From Cystobasidiopsis lactophilus (lineage: Eukaryota; Basidiomycota; Agaricostilbomycetes; Agaricostilbales; Chionosphaeraceae), in assembly GCA_001599975.1 (NCBI GenBank), contig BCIO01000002.1, positions 1,488,001-1,552,000 of the forward strand: a DNA stretch of 64,000 bases, in the 5' to 3' direction. Under the pieces are notes generated by a model. The model worked only from the letters and a program-made list of their open reading frames with translations. It was not told the origin of the DNA and ran no database searches. Made by a program: the position numbers and the translations under genes. Below are positions 36,257-48,029 of this stretch, piece by piece; position 1 is the stretch's first letter, and each line of letters starts with the position of its first letter.

Positions 36257-38544
36257 TCAAACAAACACCACATCTGTCTTGATGAGCCGTCCTATTACCG
36301 CCCAGTCGGCCAAGTATCCGCTTTCGTCACTTGCTTGCCAAGTTGCCTCTAACACGCGCAGCTGATCTCGTAAAGCCTTCTCGGGTCCTAACGACTGGAT
36401 AGATCGCCGGATGAAGCGCCGTTCAGACTGGTCGGACAGCAGTGTGCCAACTAGGAACAGCGGCTGGCTTTGGAAACACCCCCAGAAGTCGACCAAAGTC
36501 TTGTATTTCCTTCGCCGGAGCTCGATCAAGGGGAGAAGGCCGCGAAGCAGGCTTAAGATGTGGTCGATCCGGGCTCGCATGGCTGGTTCTAGGTGCGACT
36601 TGCGCAGAACGAGGCGGTCAAGCTGTAAGGCACCAGTCTCTCGCCAAAGCTCTTGCTCGATGGCGATTTCGGGCTGCGCTGGGTAGATCAGTTTGGAATA
36701 CCATCTGAAAGGAAGAAACGACGCACGCCAAGCCACATCGGAAGCCTCTCCGCAGGCGCTTCGTCATAGACACTGGAATTCGGGGTCCAGGCGTACAGCT
36801 GCTGGAGTAGACTCTGAGCCTGCGTCGCCACATCGGCGTCAATCTGAATGGATGGCGCCCGTTGCTGGACAGTGGCACAGAGGTTGGAGACGCTGGCCAA
36901 CAGAACGGCCATGCTGGAATGGAGCCCAAAATGCATATAGGCAGAGCCGTCCGGGACGACGTCCGAGAAATGGGACATGTCTTCCCAAAGGAAAGGGTGG
37001 ACTGCTTTGTTGGTCGAACAGGACAGGCGAAAGAACGTTTGCCTCCGCCGAGACACGCTTCTCGACATATCATCTATGGCGGCCCACTTGAGCACCATGG
37101 TGTCGGCGTGTTTCAGCGAGCTTAAATCCAGAGTCGGGTGGGACCCAAAGCTAGCAGTCAGCTGCAATATCCGATGGGGCCACATCAGCGGTCATCTTGG
37201 ATTGATGTATTCGATGTTGGACTGACAAGACGATCGCCGCAGGCCATCACCTTCTCCGCGAGATCGGCTCCGTAGTAGGCCAACGTTGCCATGTGAAGAT
37301 CTGCCACAACCCAGAGACTGATCAAGGGCCAGTATGAGCTTGAACACCTCGAAAGTGCTGGTAGCAACTTACGAAGCCTCCAGCGTGAGGCCTTGGTCAT
37401 GAATCGAGCCTTCCAGTTCGTTGAACGCTCTTTTGAAGCGCCCATCAGGATCAAGGTTCAGTCGCCGCAACTGGGGTGTGACAGATCAGACTTGTGAGGA
37501 AAATGAGAACAGCGTGGCGCACTTTGGTCAAAAGTGAGATATCATCGGGGTCCGTAATTACGAAGGATTACGAAGGGTGGCCAGGCCGAGGGATCGGTTT
37601 GGGACACCAGGTTCGAAAAATCTATTCAAGCGTGAACGACTGGGCGAAAGAGCGCAGAGGAATGCTGCCAGCGCTTACAGCAGGCCGCAGCGGCTTCTCT
37701 AGCAGACACCAGAAATGGAAATGTGTCGGAGATTTGGGCACACCGCTCGTTCATGCTGCTGGCAACCGTGGCGGGGTAGGTGTGGCTCCAAGGTGAGACA
37801 ATCCACTTGTAGTAGAAACGAAGGAGGAGCGCTCGGACTTCCGAATCTTGGTCTTTTGGGCGCACCCTTTGAGCTTCTGAAGTTCGCTCGTTTGGACTGC
37901 TGCCACTTCCTATACCAAGAGGATGGCCGCTGACTAAGGCAAAGTCTAAGGATTCTGGCGGCAGGCTGGAGCTGCCGGGTGGCGAGAAGAGGTCGCTGTA
38001 GCCGGTGGTTGACAAGTTGAACAGCGTGAGAGCGGTGTCGTCGACAAATTGCGACTCTTGGACAACGGGAGCAAAGTCGACTGGCAGAAGATGGTGGTCC
38101 GAACCTCCAGGCGACGAGCCTGCCGGTGCGGCACTTGTCGAAGGGCTGGGTTCTACAGAAGTCGAAGCCCCCGCCCTTGAAGCTCCTGAAGATCTGTCGC
38201 CAGCGTCCGGGTTGGTCCGTATGCACTTCCAGCCACTATGCAAGAAAATGAGACCTGGGCACGAGGGAAGAACGCCGAGACGCACCCTTCGAGACATCTC
38301 AAGCAACAGCCGTTCTCGCCATACTTTGAACTCGCAAGTCTCAGTCACAGATTATCACATGCACACCTTTGGGGGCCCACCTGCTCAGGGCACTTTTTCT
38401 CTGCGGGCCGCAACACTGAGCGACTGGATCTGTCAAAGCAAATGAAGGGCGGCCATGCTTACTGCGACGCCTGCACGTATAACACCCCGTTCTCGACCTT
38501 CTGATAGCATTTGCACCAGCCAGGTCGTCCAAAGTGAGGTTCAT
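36257..38544 (-). CDS. Zn(2)-Cys(6) fungal transcription factor
   Basis: Nuclear regulator of the fungal binuclear-zinc-cluster class. When two introns near the 5' end are removed, the six cysteines line up as CYTCRRRKKKC then CLRCLEGGWKC (Cx2Cx6C, 16-residue spacer, Cx2Cx6C). A Ser/Pro-rich linker follows, then the fungal-specific regulatory domain: LLLRFYYKWIVSPWSHTY, SLWVVADLHMATLAYYGAD, MVLKWAAIDDMSRSVSRRR, and the C-terminal end WQASDESGYLADWAVIGR. Start at ATG 38544 (MNLTLDDLAGANAIRR). The neighbouring gene on the same strand is a paralogue, and a P450 and MFS gene lie just beyond, so control of that group is a reasonable guess. Confidence 0.83.
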
Positions 38545-38841
38545 TGCTGCCGAGAGTGAAGCCGCTCGAGGATTGAGGCCAGACGACGACAAAGATTGCC
38601 GATCCTCGCCAAGGGATTCGCTGATAAGCCTGAGAAGGCTGTGGCTAGCGGGACCGAGATGCCAGTGTAATGGGTAACGGAACAAAAGAGAATCACGACG
38701 ACAAATGAACTCTCACTCGCGAAGAAGAAGACGAGCCAGGTTAGCCGCGGAGCGCGCCGGCGGACCGTCCAGCTCACGTCGTGACTGGCCTCTGGGTGGA
38801 CCGGAACCCGAGTACGTTTGTGGTTCAAGCTATACAGGCCC

Positions 38842-40595
38842 TTAAGTGAAGACCACGTCGCAGCCCAGTCGACGGCACACCGGCAGCCAATCCACGCAGG
38901 CGCCGGTGGCGTCAGTGGCGGCCCATGTCGCCTCGAGGACCTTGACTTGGTCCTTGAGTGACTTCTCCATGCCCAATGATTGTATTGCCCGCCGAACGAA
39001 ACACCTCTCCGCTTCGTCGGTCAACAAACTTCCCACGAGGAACAGCGGTTGAGCATAAAACGTTGCCCACTGGCCCAAGATCAGTTCTTGGTCTCAGTGA
39101 GAGAAAAGCCATAGTACAGGGCTCACGAAGTCAATGATTGTCGGAACCCTGCGTCGTCTCAAGGCGATCAAAGGCAAAAGCCCTCTGAGCAAATTGAGGA
39201 CGTGGCTAATTCTTTCCCGCATGGCCATCACTAATAATGAAGGCCTTGAGTTTTGGAGAGAAGACGGTCCAAAGATAAGACGAACCTGTGGGCGACAATC
39301 GCATGACCGAGCGCTCAAGTTGCAGTAGGGCAGTCTCTCGCCAGACCTCTTGCTCGACCGCAATCTCTGGCTGGTACTCGCATTCCTTCAGCCCCATCAA
39401 AGAGCAAGATCAAAGCCAAAGCTAATCACCCCTTGCCACACAGGCAGGCCCTCGGCAGCATCGAAAATGCTCAGGTCCGGCTGCCAAGCGTCCAATCGCT
39501 TCATTAGAGCCTGGCATGCCGGAGAAAGCGCATTCTCGGAGTGGAACGGTATGGAAGATGCCTGGGCCTGGGCGCAAAGATTGGCGACGTCGGCCAAGAG
39601 AACAATGAAGCTGGATTCGAGGCCGTAGTACTGCGAAAGAGAATCATGAAATCAATCCGCTAGGCGGGGCCGTACAGTAAGGCTTACCATGCCATATGAT
39701 CCAACCGGGGCGTTCTCCGATGTGTGCTCCGAGCTCCAAAGGAAAGGCTTCACTCGGTGGGAAGAGCACGACAGTTGAAAGAAGGTGGTGCGACGTCGCG
39801 AAATGCTTCGAGATACATCATCGATAGCTATCCATTTGAGGACCATCGTGGAAAATTCGGTGAGGGCAGCCAAATCGACAGCAGGCCGCGGACCCCAGGT
39901 CGCAGATAGCAGTTTGTCTCCGCACACCATCACCCGCTCCGCCATGTCCGCCCCATAGTACGCGAGTGACGCCAAATGGAGATCAGCAACCACCCAAAGG
40001 GAGGCTTCGAGTGTCAAGTCTTGTTCGTGCATCGAGTTTTCGAGGCCATCAAGGGCCCGAGCGAACCGGCCATTGGGGTCAAGACGAAGATTCTTCAGCT
40101 GATGCCACTAAGAGTGCTGAGATACCGTTCTACGACCGGATAGTCCGAGCTAGTTCGAACCTCGTTCAAAAGAGCGATGCTCTCATTTCCTGTGCAGCCA
40201 GCCGGAGGCCACACGGGACTCTCTTCGACAAGGTTGGAGAAATCTTGAAGAGATAGTTCAGTCGCTCCGTGGCACGGGTCATACAGATCACAACGGGAGC
40301 CTCACAGCAGGCCGCAGCCGCTTCGCGCGCAGAATGGATCCACGGATGGAGCAGAGAGATGTCGCGGCATCGTCCGCGCATCCTGGTGGCGATCTTTTCT
40401 GGATAGGTCGAGCTCCATGGCGGAATTATAAAGTCATAATCTGCGATACTTGCTATGAGCGTGATCAAGCCACTGAATGTCACTGAACGAACAAAATCTA
40501 AGCAGCAGGCTGCGTATATCGGGAGGTGTCGAAAGAGCGCTGCCCTCAGAGCGCTCGGCGGTCAAGACAGGCAGCGGTGTTGGAGACGAGTCCAT
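38842..40595 (-). CDS. Paralogous fungal transcription-factor-like protein, zinc cluster apparently lost
   Basis: Tandem copy of the preceding gene: LLLRFYYDFIIPPWSSTYPE (after one intron), SLWVVADLHLASLAYYGAD, MVLKWIAIDDVSRSISRRR, EVWRETALLQLERSVMRL and WAATDATGACVDWLPVCRR match the paralogue through the regulatory domain. From ATG 40595 (MDSSPTPLPVLTAER) the protein has no DNA-binding domain. Just upstream, at about 40598-40735, the minus strand still carries SGHQTCRR and CCSRALSHRLK, which line up with TGCYTCRR and CCLRCLEGGWK of the paralogue but lack three of the cysteines. It may therefore be a regulator without DNA binding, or a decaying gene. The 5' end is uncertain. Confidence 0.65.
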
Positions 40596-40833
40596 CCACA
40601 ATCTTGAGGCGGTGTGACAGAGCCCTCGAGCAGCAAGTGGCTTGGAATCGATGAGAGTTGGGAGACTGAAGGCTGAAGGCCTCCTCTGCCACCTGTCTGG
40701 ACGTTGCCAAACGACGGCAAGTCTGGTGACCCGACTGGCACTCGCTCAAGGACGAAAATCGATTTCTAATTGATGTTGAGATCAGATATTGGACGTCCTG
40801 TTCCAAGAAGAAGACATCCGCCACCGGCGCCAA

Positions 40834-41338
40834 AATCGACCTTGCCGCGCCACCACCACTTTGTCGTTGCTTTCTTCCAGCATAATGCAGCTGAGAATAC
40901 GTTTGAGATGTGTCTAGACAGTCCGCGACGATCCTTGCCGATCAAATCTCCCGAATTGCATGCTTCGAGCTTGGGCCTTGGTGGACTGATTCCGTAGGAC
41001 CCTGCTCATGTTGGTGTCTTGTGTCTGCGCTGTCTTTTCGGATCGATGGACTCGCGCAACTGTCGATACGTATTCGTGCTGGAGACTGGTGCACTCTTCG
41101 CGCCAGAATCGCTTTGCTCCTTAATCAATTTCAGGGTCGCGTTCCGTGGAGCCGCCTCGGTAAAGAAGCGGAGCTTCTTCAGATTTCAAATGCACCGATT
41201 CTTGTCAGGGGAGAGCACGGTGCTGATTGTCTGTGCAGAATTTAGACCGGCGGGGCAAGTCTTCCGTCGTCTGCGGTGTCTGCTCGACTCGCGCACGCTC
41301 TCTTTGGACCAAACAGCGACTTCCATTAATCCTCTACT
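40834..41338. other. Divergent intergenic region
   Basis: About 500 bases between the 5' area of the transcription-factor paralogue and the membrane-protein gene. Plus-strand frames of about 110 codons overlap here but have no family features. Presumed promoter region. Confidence 0.4.
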
Positions 41339-42600
41339 ATGAGTTCTGACCCGTCTGCAGTCCAGCCCGTAGGCATTTCTATCTCTTTGCGCAGACCAGA
41401 GCTCAGATGGTCGGCAGTATTTTCGGCTGGCCGGCGCCAGCATTGGCTTCTATGCCTATGTCACCACGTTGCCCAGCGAATGGCGCTTCATTCGCCGTCA
41501 TTGGAGGCGCCGACCCCTCAGTCCAATCTTTGGCTTCCTCCTTGCCACGCGCTATTTCAACCTCGCCTATCTCATAGCCATCACGGCGACCGTCTTTGGC
41601 AAAAACTACAGCCGAGATACTTGTGGCCATGTCCTCTGGATTGCTGTTGTATTCCGGATGCTTGGCGCCATCGCCGCCGACTGCCTGCTAACTTGGAGAA
41701 CTTGGGCCATCTGCAACAAGAGCCGAACACTGCTTTGGTCCTTCGCGTGTCTACTCTTGGTTCGTCTTTTGTGCAGTATGCGAAGGAGATGCACTCACTC
41801 TGCGGACAGATTGTGACCGCTCTCGATGCGTTCAGCGTATGTTGTCTCGGCGCGCCATTTCATCAGGGCCCGGTCCTCATATGAAACTCTTCATTTATAG
41901 GTGTCCGTCGAAAGCATCTCACAAGGTACGCTGCCGCCCTCCTTGCCTTGCTCTGTCTCGCCTTCTTTATTGACTCCGAATAGATCGTAAGGTGCCCATC
42001 GTTCCTCAACATTGCGCCTCGCTGACCTGCTTCACTCTAATAAGCCGTCTTGAAGAACTGTTATGGAGGAACTCTGAAGGACGACCAAAGCTGGAAATTT
42101 CTCTTTTTCGTTGGACAGACTTTGTTTGACTTGGCCTGCTTGATTTGCGCTTCATATTCTCTGCTCAAGACGGGAAGAGCATCTACTCTGTACGTAACAC
42201 TGAGCTTTACCTTTAGCCAGGCACTCAACCATTCATTCCAGATTTCCCTTCATGAGGAGCCTCCTCCGCGATGGGCTGCTCTATTTCTTGATCCTCACTG
42301 TGATCAACGCATCCAACATCTTGCTGCTGCTGTCGAGCAATCGAGAGTAGGTCCCTCTGTCAGGGTGGAAGCTGCTCCAGAGCTCAGCCATGCGCAATCA
42401 TCAGCCACCAGTCGGCTATGATCACGCCAAGTGCGGCGGCGATCATGATTCTATCGTCACACATCGTCTTCTCGCTACAAGAAACGATCCAGATGATCTC
42501 TACCGAAAGCGAGCAGTCTCGCAACCGGTCTGGTTCACGATCTCGCGCTGTCTCGCTGCCCAAGTTTGGCTCTGGCCGACCTGGCCAAGGTGATGACTGA
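41339..42600 (+). CDS. Multi-pass membrane protein, DUF6533-like
   Basis: A family of 6-7 helix membrane proteins, greatly expanded in mushrooms, of unknown function. Spliced reading: short N-terminus MSSDPSAVQPD, then RLAGASIGFYAYVTTLPSEW and FGFLLATRYFNLAYLIAITA, FRMLGAIAADCLLTWRTWAI, a helix pair around WKFLFFVGQTLFDLACLICA, and MRSLLRDGLLYFLILTVINA near the end. The LRDGLLYF segment and the W/R-rich loop after helix 1 are the reasons for the family call. The cytosolic tail is Ser/Arg-rich and ends GRPGQGDD. Introns at about 41367-41395, 41756-41815 and several small ones to 42240. Sits between the transcription-factor pair and a reductase. Confidence 0.65.
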
Positions 42601-42968
42601 TCTACAAAGTCCAGTTACTGAGGCTGACTCTGCGTTGCGCTCTCAGCCTCCCAACTTGCGAGCATCTCTGTCCACAAAGAGACCCATGTGCAACGCGACC
42701 AACGGACAGACAAAGACGCGCAGAACATCAGCTGGGTGGAGATGCAGGCGCAGAAGGACAGCGGCAGCGTAAAGGCGTTTGACAGCATGGGGGATGTGTG
42801 ACATCCTTTGCTGCCATTTGGGTGCCTCCTCGTTTCCTGGGTCTGCGTCCGGTTGCCGCGCACCTGAAATGGTCACCGCGTCCCTCTAAGCGCGCTGCGA
42901 GCCGGTCGCCTCTTGTAATGCTCCCTATCTAGAGCTGCTGCTCGTATGCGACTTTCCAAAACAGCGAC
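42601..42968. other. Spacer, no gene seen
   Basis: About 370 bases between two genes on the same strand. Short frames only. Presumed terminator and promoter for the flanking genes. Confidence 0.4.
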
Positions 42969-44329
42969 ATGGCATCTCCTCAGACCATTTTGGTGACCGG
43001 CGCAACGGGGCTCATGGGGTCATCGGTGGCTCTAGCCTTCACCAAAGCTGGCTTCAAGGTGCGCGGCCAAGCTCGATCCGCCGAAAAGGCGGCCGCCTGG
43101 TCGAAAGAGCACCCCGAAGCAGGAGTCGAATGGATCATAATTCCAGAGCATTCCGTGCCCAATGCCTACGACGAGGCGGCGGCTGGCTGCGTCGGCATTG
43201 CCCATCTGGCGACCCCGGTCCACTTCTTCGCCAAGCATCCTGATGAAATCGTCAAGCCGGCCATTGAAGGAACTATCAATGTCCTCAAGGCTGCTGCCAA
43301 GAGTGGCACGGTTAAAAGAGTGATCTACACCTCCAGCGTGGCGGCTTTCCACAACCACAATGAGTGGGACGGCTTCTTGTGCCCTGGTGTGACCTACGAC
43401 GACAACTCTTGGAATCCTGCTACTATGGAGTCAGCGAGCGCGGGAGACAAGACCAGCGCCTATCTATACAGTGAGTGGCAGTCGGTAAGGCGGTGACTAT
43501 GACTGACCCAATTATCCCAGGTGCGTCTAAAAAGCTAGCCGAGCAGTCTGCGTGGAAGTGGATGGCGGACAATAAGCCTACCACGTTTGATCTGGTCAGC
43601 TTGGGACCAGGTATGGAGCTTCTTTTGAAGTCCACCGACCAACGAGGCTCAGTTGGTTTTGCTCGGCAAGCATCTGCCTATGGAGTCCCACAGCAGCCCT
43701 ATCCTACTATGGACAGCTTAGACCATGCTACCCGACGGTGAGGACTGTATCTATGGCCTAAGTTGGGTCGATGCTAAAGTTTCAAGAAAAGCCTCTGGTA
43801 CTACATCTCCGGCCAGGCCAAGGTGGTCAGCGACAACGTTTATCCTGTGAGCTTCTATGGTGTATCCTTTCTCAGACCGTGCAGTGCATTGAGACCGATG
43901 CCCAGACATTCACCGCTCTAGCAGACACTTCGGAGGCGCACGTCAAGGCCATGGTATTCCCAGCTGCCAGTGCGTCTTCGTTTTCAACAACAACGCAAAA
44001 GTTCTTACCTTCCATGTTTCGCAAGGTGGCAAGCGTTATCATTTGGTCGGCGGCTTCTATGACTATCACACGATCATCGCAATCCTGCGCCGCCGCCTCC
44101 CGGAGCAAGCTTGGAGACTACCCGAAGTGCCTGAGGTTGGTGTCTCCTAGTTTTTCTACTAGACAGATTTCCTGACAGGGTTGATTAGCACCCAGTGATC
44201 CCGCCGCATTTCGCCACCGACTGCTCTGGCGCCGAGAACGATTTGCTAATGAAGTGGACGCCCCTGGAGGACGTCATTGTGGAAGAAGCCAAGTTCCTTT
44301 ACGCTTTGGCTGAGAAGCTGGGTCAATAG
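42969..44329 (+). CDS. NAD(P)-dependent reductase, dihydroflavonol-4-reductase-like extended SDR
   Basis: Rossmann-fold reductase of the epimerase/dihydroflavonol-reductase/cinnamoyl-CoA-reductase class. Seen: [18 protein letters not shown] for cofactor binding, [37 protein letters not shown], and the catalytic Tyr-x3-Lys as [11 protein letters not shown], reconstructed across an intron at about 43471-43520. VSLGPGMVFG-like sequence follows. The end [15 protein letters not shown] stops at 44329. Several introns after 43610. Such enzymes reduce aldehydes or ketones of small metabolites in fungi; the substrate is not predictable. Ends 197 bases before the DBP4 start. Confidence 0.85.
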
Positions 44330-44525
44330 AGCGAGAGAGGGCAAGTTGGGGGAACGGCCATTTCACGCGAGCAACTCCATTGCCGAGAGCCCAAAGACTA
44401 GATCAAACCGACACCTAGCCACCACGCTATATGCTCTTTTGAATAAGCAGAGAGAGGAATACCTAAAGTCACTGGCAGCCGGGGCAGCGAGCGAGCTCTC
44501 GCCGAAAAACTTTTGGACGCAAACA

Positions 44526-46967
44526 ATGAAGTCAAAGTCGAAGGGCAAGGGCAAAGCGAGCGGCGTGGACGAGATTGCTCTCCTCAACGAGCGCGTGGCT
44601 GCTCTATCATCAACTGCCACGGCTGCGCTGCCCACCACCTTCAAGGAGCTGCCGCTGTCCCGGCCGACGCTCAAGGGGCTCGAAGCCAGCAAATTTCTCA
44701 CGCTCACCCCGGTCCAGCAAAAGTCAATAACGTTGACGCTGCAGGGCAAGGATGTGCTGGGCGCTGCTCGAACTGGCTCCGGCAAGACGCTGGCCTTCAT
44801 CTTGCCCCTGCTCGAGAACCTGTACCGCGCGAAATGGTCGCTCCAAGATGGGCTCGGCGCCCTGGTCATCTCGCCCACCCGGGAGCTGGCCGTGCAAATC
44901 TTTGAAGTGCTCAAGCAGGTCGGACGCTTCCACCAGTTCAGCGCCGGGCTGGTCATTGGGGGCAAGTCGGTCAAGGAGGAGAAGGTCCGGCTGCAGGGCA
45001 TGAACATTTTGGTGGCTACGCCGGGCAGGCTGCTGCAGCACATGGATCAGACAGCTGGGTTCGAGGCGGACAACCTACAAATGCTAGGTACGTTTTGTGG
45101 AGCGCTAGTCATTTGGTGGCAACTCGTCTGACCCTCCCGGTCGAGCAGTGCTAGACGAGGCAGATCGCATCCTCGACCTAGGCTTCGCTCGAACACTCAA
45201 CGCCATCATTGCCAATCTCCCACAACGGCAAACCCTCCTCTTCTCCGCCACCCAGACCAAGTCCGTCAAGGACCTCGCCCGCCTGTCTCTCCAAAGTCCC
45301 GAGTACATCCAAGTCCGGGACAAGGAATCCTTACCAGAAGACGCACTAGAAACGTCAGAGCAGCTCGACCAGTCGTACATCGTCACTCCCTTGGAGACCA
45401 AGCTGGACCGGCTCTGGTCGTTCATCAAGCTCCACCTCTACCAGAAATCCATCGTCTTCGTGTCCTCCTGCAAGCAAGCCCGTTTCCTCTACGAGTCTTT
45501 TCGACATCTCCAGCCAGGCGTCATCTTGCTCCACCTCCACGGGAAGCAGAAGCAAGGCACCCGCCTCGAGGTCTACCAGCGCTTCACGGAAACCCGGCAC
45601 GCGGTCTTGATCGCCACCGACATTGCTGCTCGTGGTCTGGACTTCCCTCAAGTGGACTGGGTGGTGCAATTGGACGCCCCGGAAGACGTGGACACCTACG
45701 TCCACCGCGTTGGACGGACGGCCCGCTACACCGCCAAGGGCAAGGCCTTGCTCTTCTTGTTGCCGTCTGAAGAGGAGGCCTTTGTCAAACGCCTGCACGC
45801 CAAGGAGATTCGGATCACCCGGCTCAAAGTGAAGGACTCCAAGATGATCGACACGTCGCAGATGCTCCAAAACTTGGCCTTCAAGTTTACCGACTTGAAG
45901 TACTTAGCAGAAAGGGTGCGTTCTTGCGTTAATGGCTCCGACCTCATCTAAGCTTGCCAAAAACAGGCTTTCATCTCCTATGTCCGGTCCATCCACCTTC
46001 AAAAAGACAAGAGCGTCTTCAAGTTCGACGAGCTACCTCTCGAAGGCTACGCACACAGCTTGGGCCTGGCTGGTATGCCTCAGATCAAGTTCAACAAGCT
46101 GTCGACAGCCCAGCAAGTTTTTGCCAAGAAGAACGCTGGGCAAATACCGACCGAGCTGGTGCTGCCTTCTTCGGACGAGGAGGACGAGGATGAGACAGTG
46201 TTTGGGAATAAGCAGCCGAAAGAGAAGAAGAAGGCAAAGGAGAAGGTTCGTCAACCACCCTATTGGTTTGTTGCTACCCTCTAACTCTCAGTTGGAGCAG
46301 GATGCAAGGCCGCAAACTCGGGTGGACCGCATGTTCAACCGAAAGAACCAAACCGTCTTGTCTGAGCACTACAACAAGCTGGTCGAGCGCGCGCAAGACG
46401 AGGACGACTTCCTGACGGTCAAGCGGGCCGACCACGAGCTCGATGAAGAAGGCGCCGACGTGCTCACTGCGCCCAAGTCGAAGCGTGCACTCAAAGCAGG
46501 CACTTCTAAAAAAGCGATTGCGGCCAAGGGCGGGCAGGGCGAGAAGCTGGTGTTTGACGAAGAGGGCCAGGCGCACGCCCTGTATGAGCTGCAGACCGAA
46601 GCCGACTTTGCCGCCCAGGGCGCGGCCTCGGAGCAAAAGGCGAGGTTCATGCGGGACGAGGAGGAGAGGATGAAGGCCAGCGATGTGAAGGACAAGGCGT
46701 TTGTGAAGGAGAGGAAGCAGGAGAAGAAGCGGAAGCGCAAGGAGCGCGAAAGGGTACGCCTCCACTTTTCCCTTTAGCGATCTATATTCTGACCGATCTG
46801 TGGCTCTCCAGGGAGAGAGGACTGCAGGGACAGTGGCCGAGTTGGCTGATGCCGACGACGATGATGGCTACGTCTCGCCCGTCTTCGATCTGCCGGATCT
46901 GTCGGAGGGCGAAGAGAAGGACATGGAGGAGGCGGCCTTGCGGTCCATCAAGAAGCGAAAGAAGTGA
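44526..46967 (+). CDS. DBP4: DEAD-box ATP-dependent RNA helicase DBP4 (ribosome biogenesis)
   Basis: Nucleolar helicase that releases U14 snoRNA during 18S rRNA maturation. Helicase motifs in order: LTPVQQKS (Q), AARTGSGKT (I), SPTRELA (Ia), ATPGR (Ib), [10 protein letters not shown] (II), LLFSATQT (III), [14 protein letters not shown] (IV), [10 protein letters not shown] (V), HRVGRTAR (VI). The region after motif VI ([17 protein letters not shown] and [16 protein letters not shown]) and the charged Lys/Glu-rich C-terminus ([17 protein letters not shown]) are specific to the Dbp4/DDX10 subgroup. Introns at about 45087-45148, 45916-45967, 46244-46293 and 46755-46811. Start ATG 44526; upstream frame is open but has no conserved sequence. 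Confidence 0.93.
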
Positions 46968-47122
46968 ACGGCGTCACTTACCACTTGTTCATAGCCTCGC
47001 GGCCTTCGCGCGTTTTGCCACTGCAGGGCTTGTTCTGCATCGTCGACCCTTGTTGCGCGCATCTGCGTCGCTTCCCTTCCCTTTTCCTGCCCCCCTCTTC
47101 CTAGCTCCTGGCGAGCTACTGA

Positions 47123-47878
47123 ATGGCCTCTCCCTCGCTGGTCGAGTTCGCGACACGGTTCTCTCGCAGAGCTGCGGCTTCGGAATCTGGCTCTGCGAGC
47201 TTTAAGAACGCCGAGAACGCTGTCTCTACTTACTGGCTTGACATCAGATACTACGTTTACGGTATCATTGCTCTCGGTTCGTAGCTGCCACCTCTACGGC
47301 TCGAGCATAGGATTTCATCCATCAATGCATCCGCAGGCATGATTTTGCTTCTGGAGAATGTGATTCTCCTTTGCTGCTGCATGAAGGCCCGGCGAAAGAG
47401 ACGTCAGGAGCAGGCCCGACGCCTCGAGGAGGGAGACGAGTGCGTTCCAGGCGTGGCCCATCGAAGGCGGTCTGACGGCCTGTGCAGGAAACGCCCCCGG
47501 AACAAGAAGGCCTTCCAGGACAGAGACTACGGACTGCCAAAGGATCGCAGCGAGAAGGCTGCTGGACCAATCGACCGAATTCGCAAGACCACAGTCAAGA
47601 TGCCAGCGAACTTCAGTCTCTCGAAGCCTCCCAAGCCCGGATCCTTCCGACGAGACAGCCGAGAGATGACTCCTCCTCCTGGCGATTTGCCATTTCGACG
47701 AAAAGACAGTGCCGCGCCTCGCTCGGTTCCTGCGCGAAGGGAGAGGGAGCCGGACTCCCCTCCTCCGTTTGATGACCCACCAGCTTTTCCCAACCCCGAC
47801 GAGCAGAACTGGGGAGACGATGAGGATGACTTCAAAGGCAGACCTGCCCCTGCCAGACACGATTTTGCCTCCCCATAA
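47123..47878 (+). CDS. Single-pass membrane protein of unknown function
   Basis: Short protein not assigned to a family. One hydrophobic segment (YYVYGIIALGMILLLENVIL) is followed at once by three cysteines and a basic cluster (LCCCMKARRKRRQ), which suggests a membrane anchor with a positive-inside cytosolic face and possible palmitoylation. The rest is Pro/Arg/Asp-rich, ending PARHDFASP, with WGDDEDDFKGR near the end. Two introns (about 47279-47337 and 47441-47487) join phase-compatible exons. Start ATG 47123. Confidence 0.65.
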
Positions 47879-48029
47879 ACCCTTGCCCGAGAGGGATTGC
47901 ACTGCCCCCATTTTGCCACTTGCCCTTCTTTTGCCCCTTGCTCTGCTGCATCGACCATGTATCTTTAATCCGGGTCTGAGACTCATTTCATACACCCCAG
48001 TGGCTGGTTCACGACGTTTTATTCATGAT

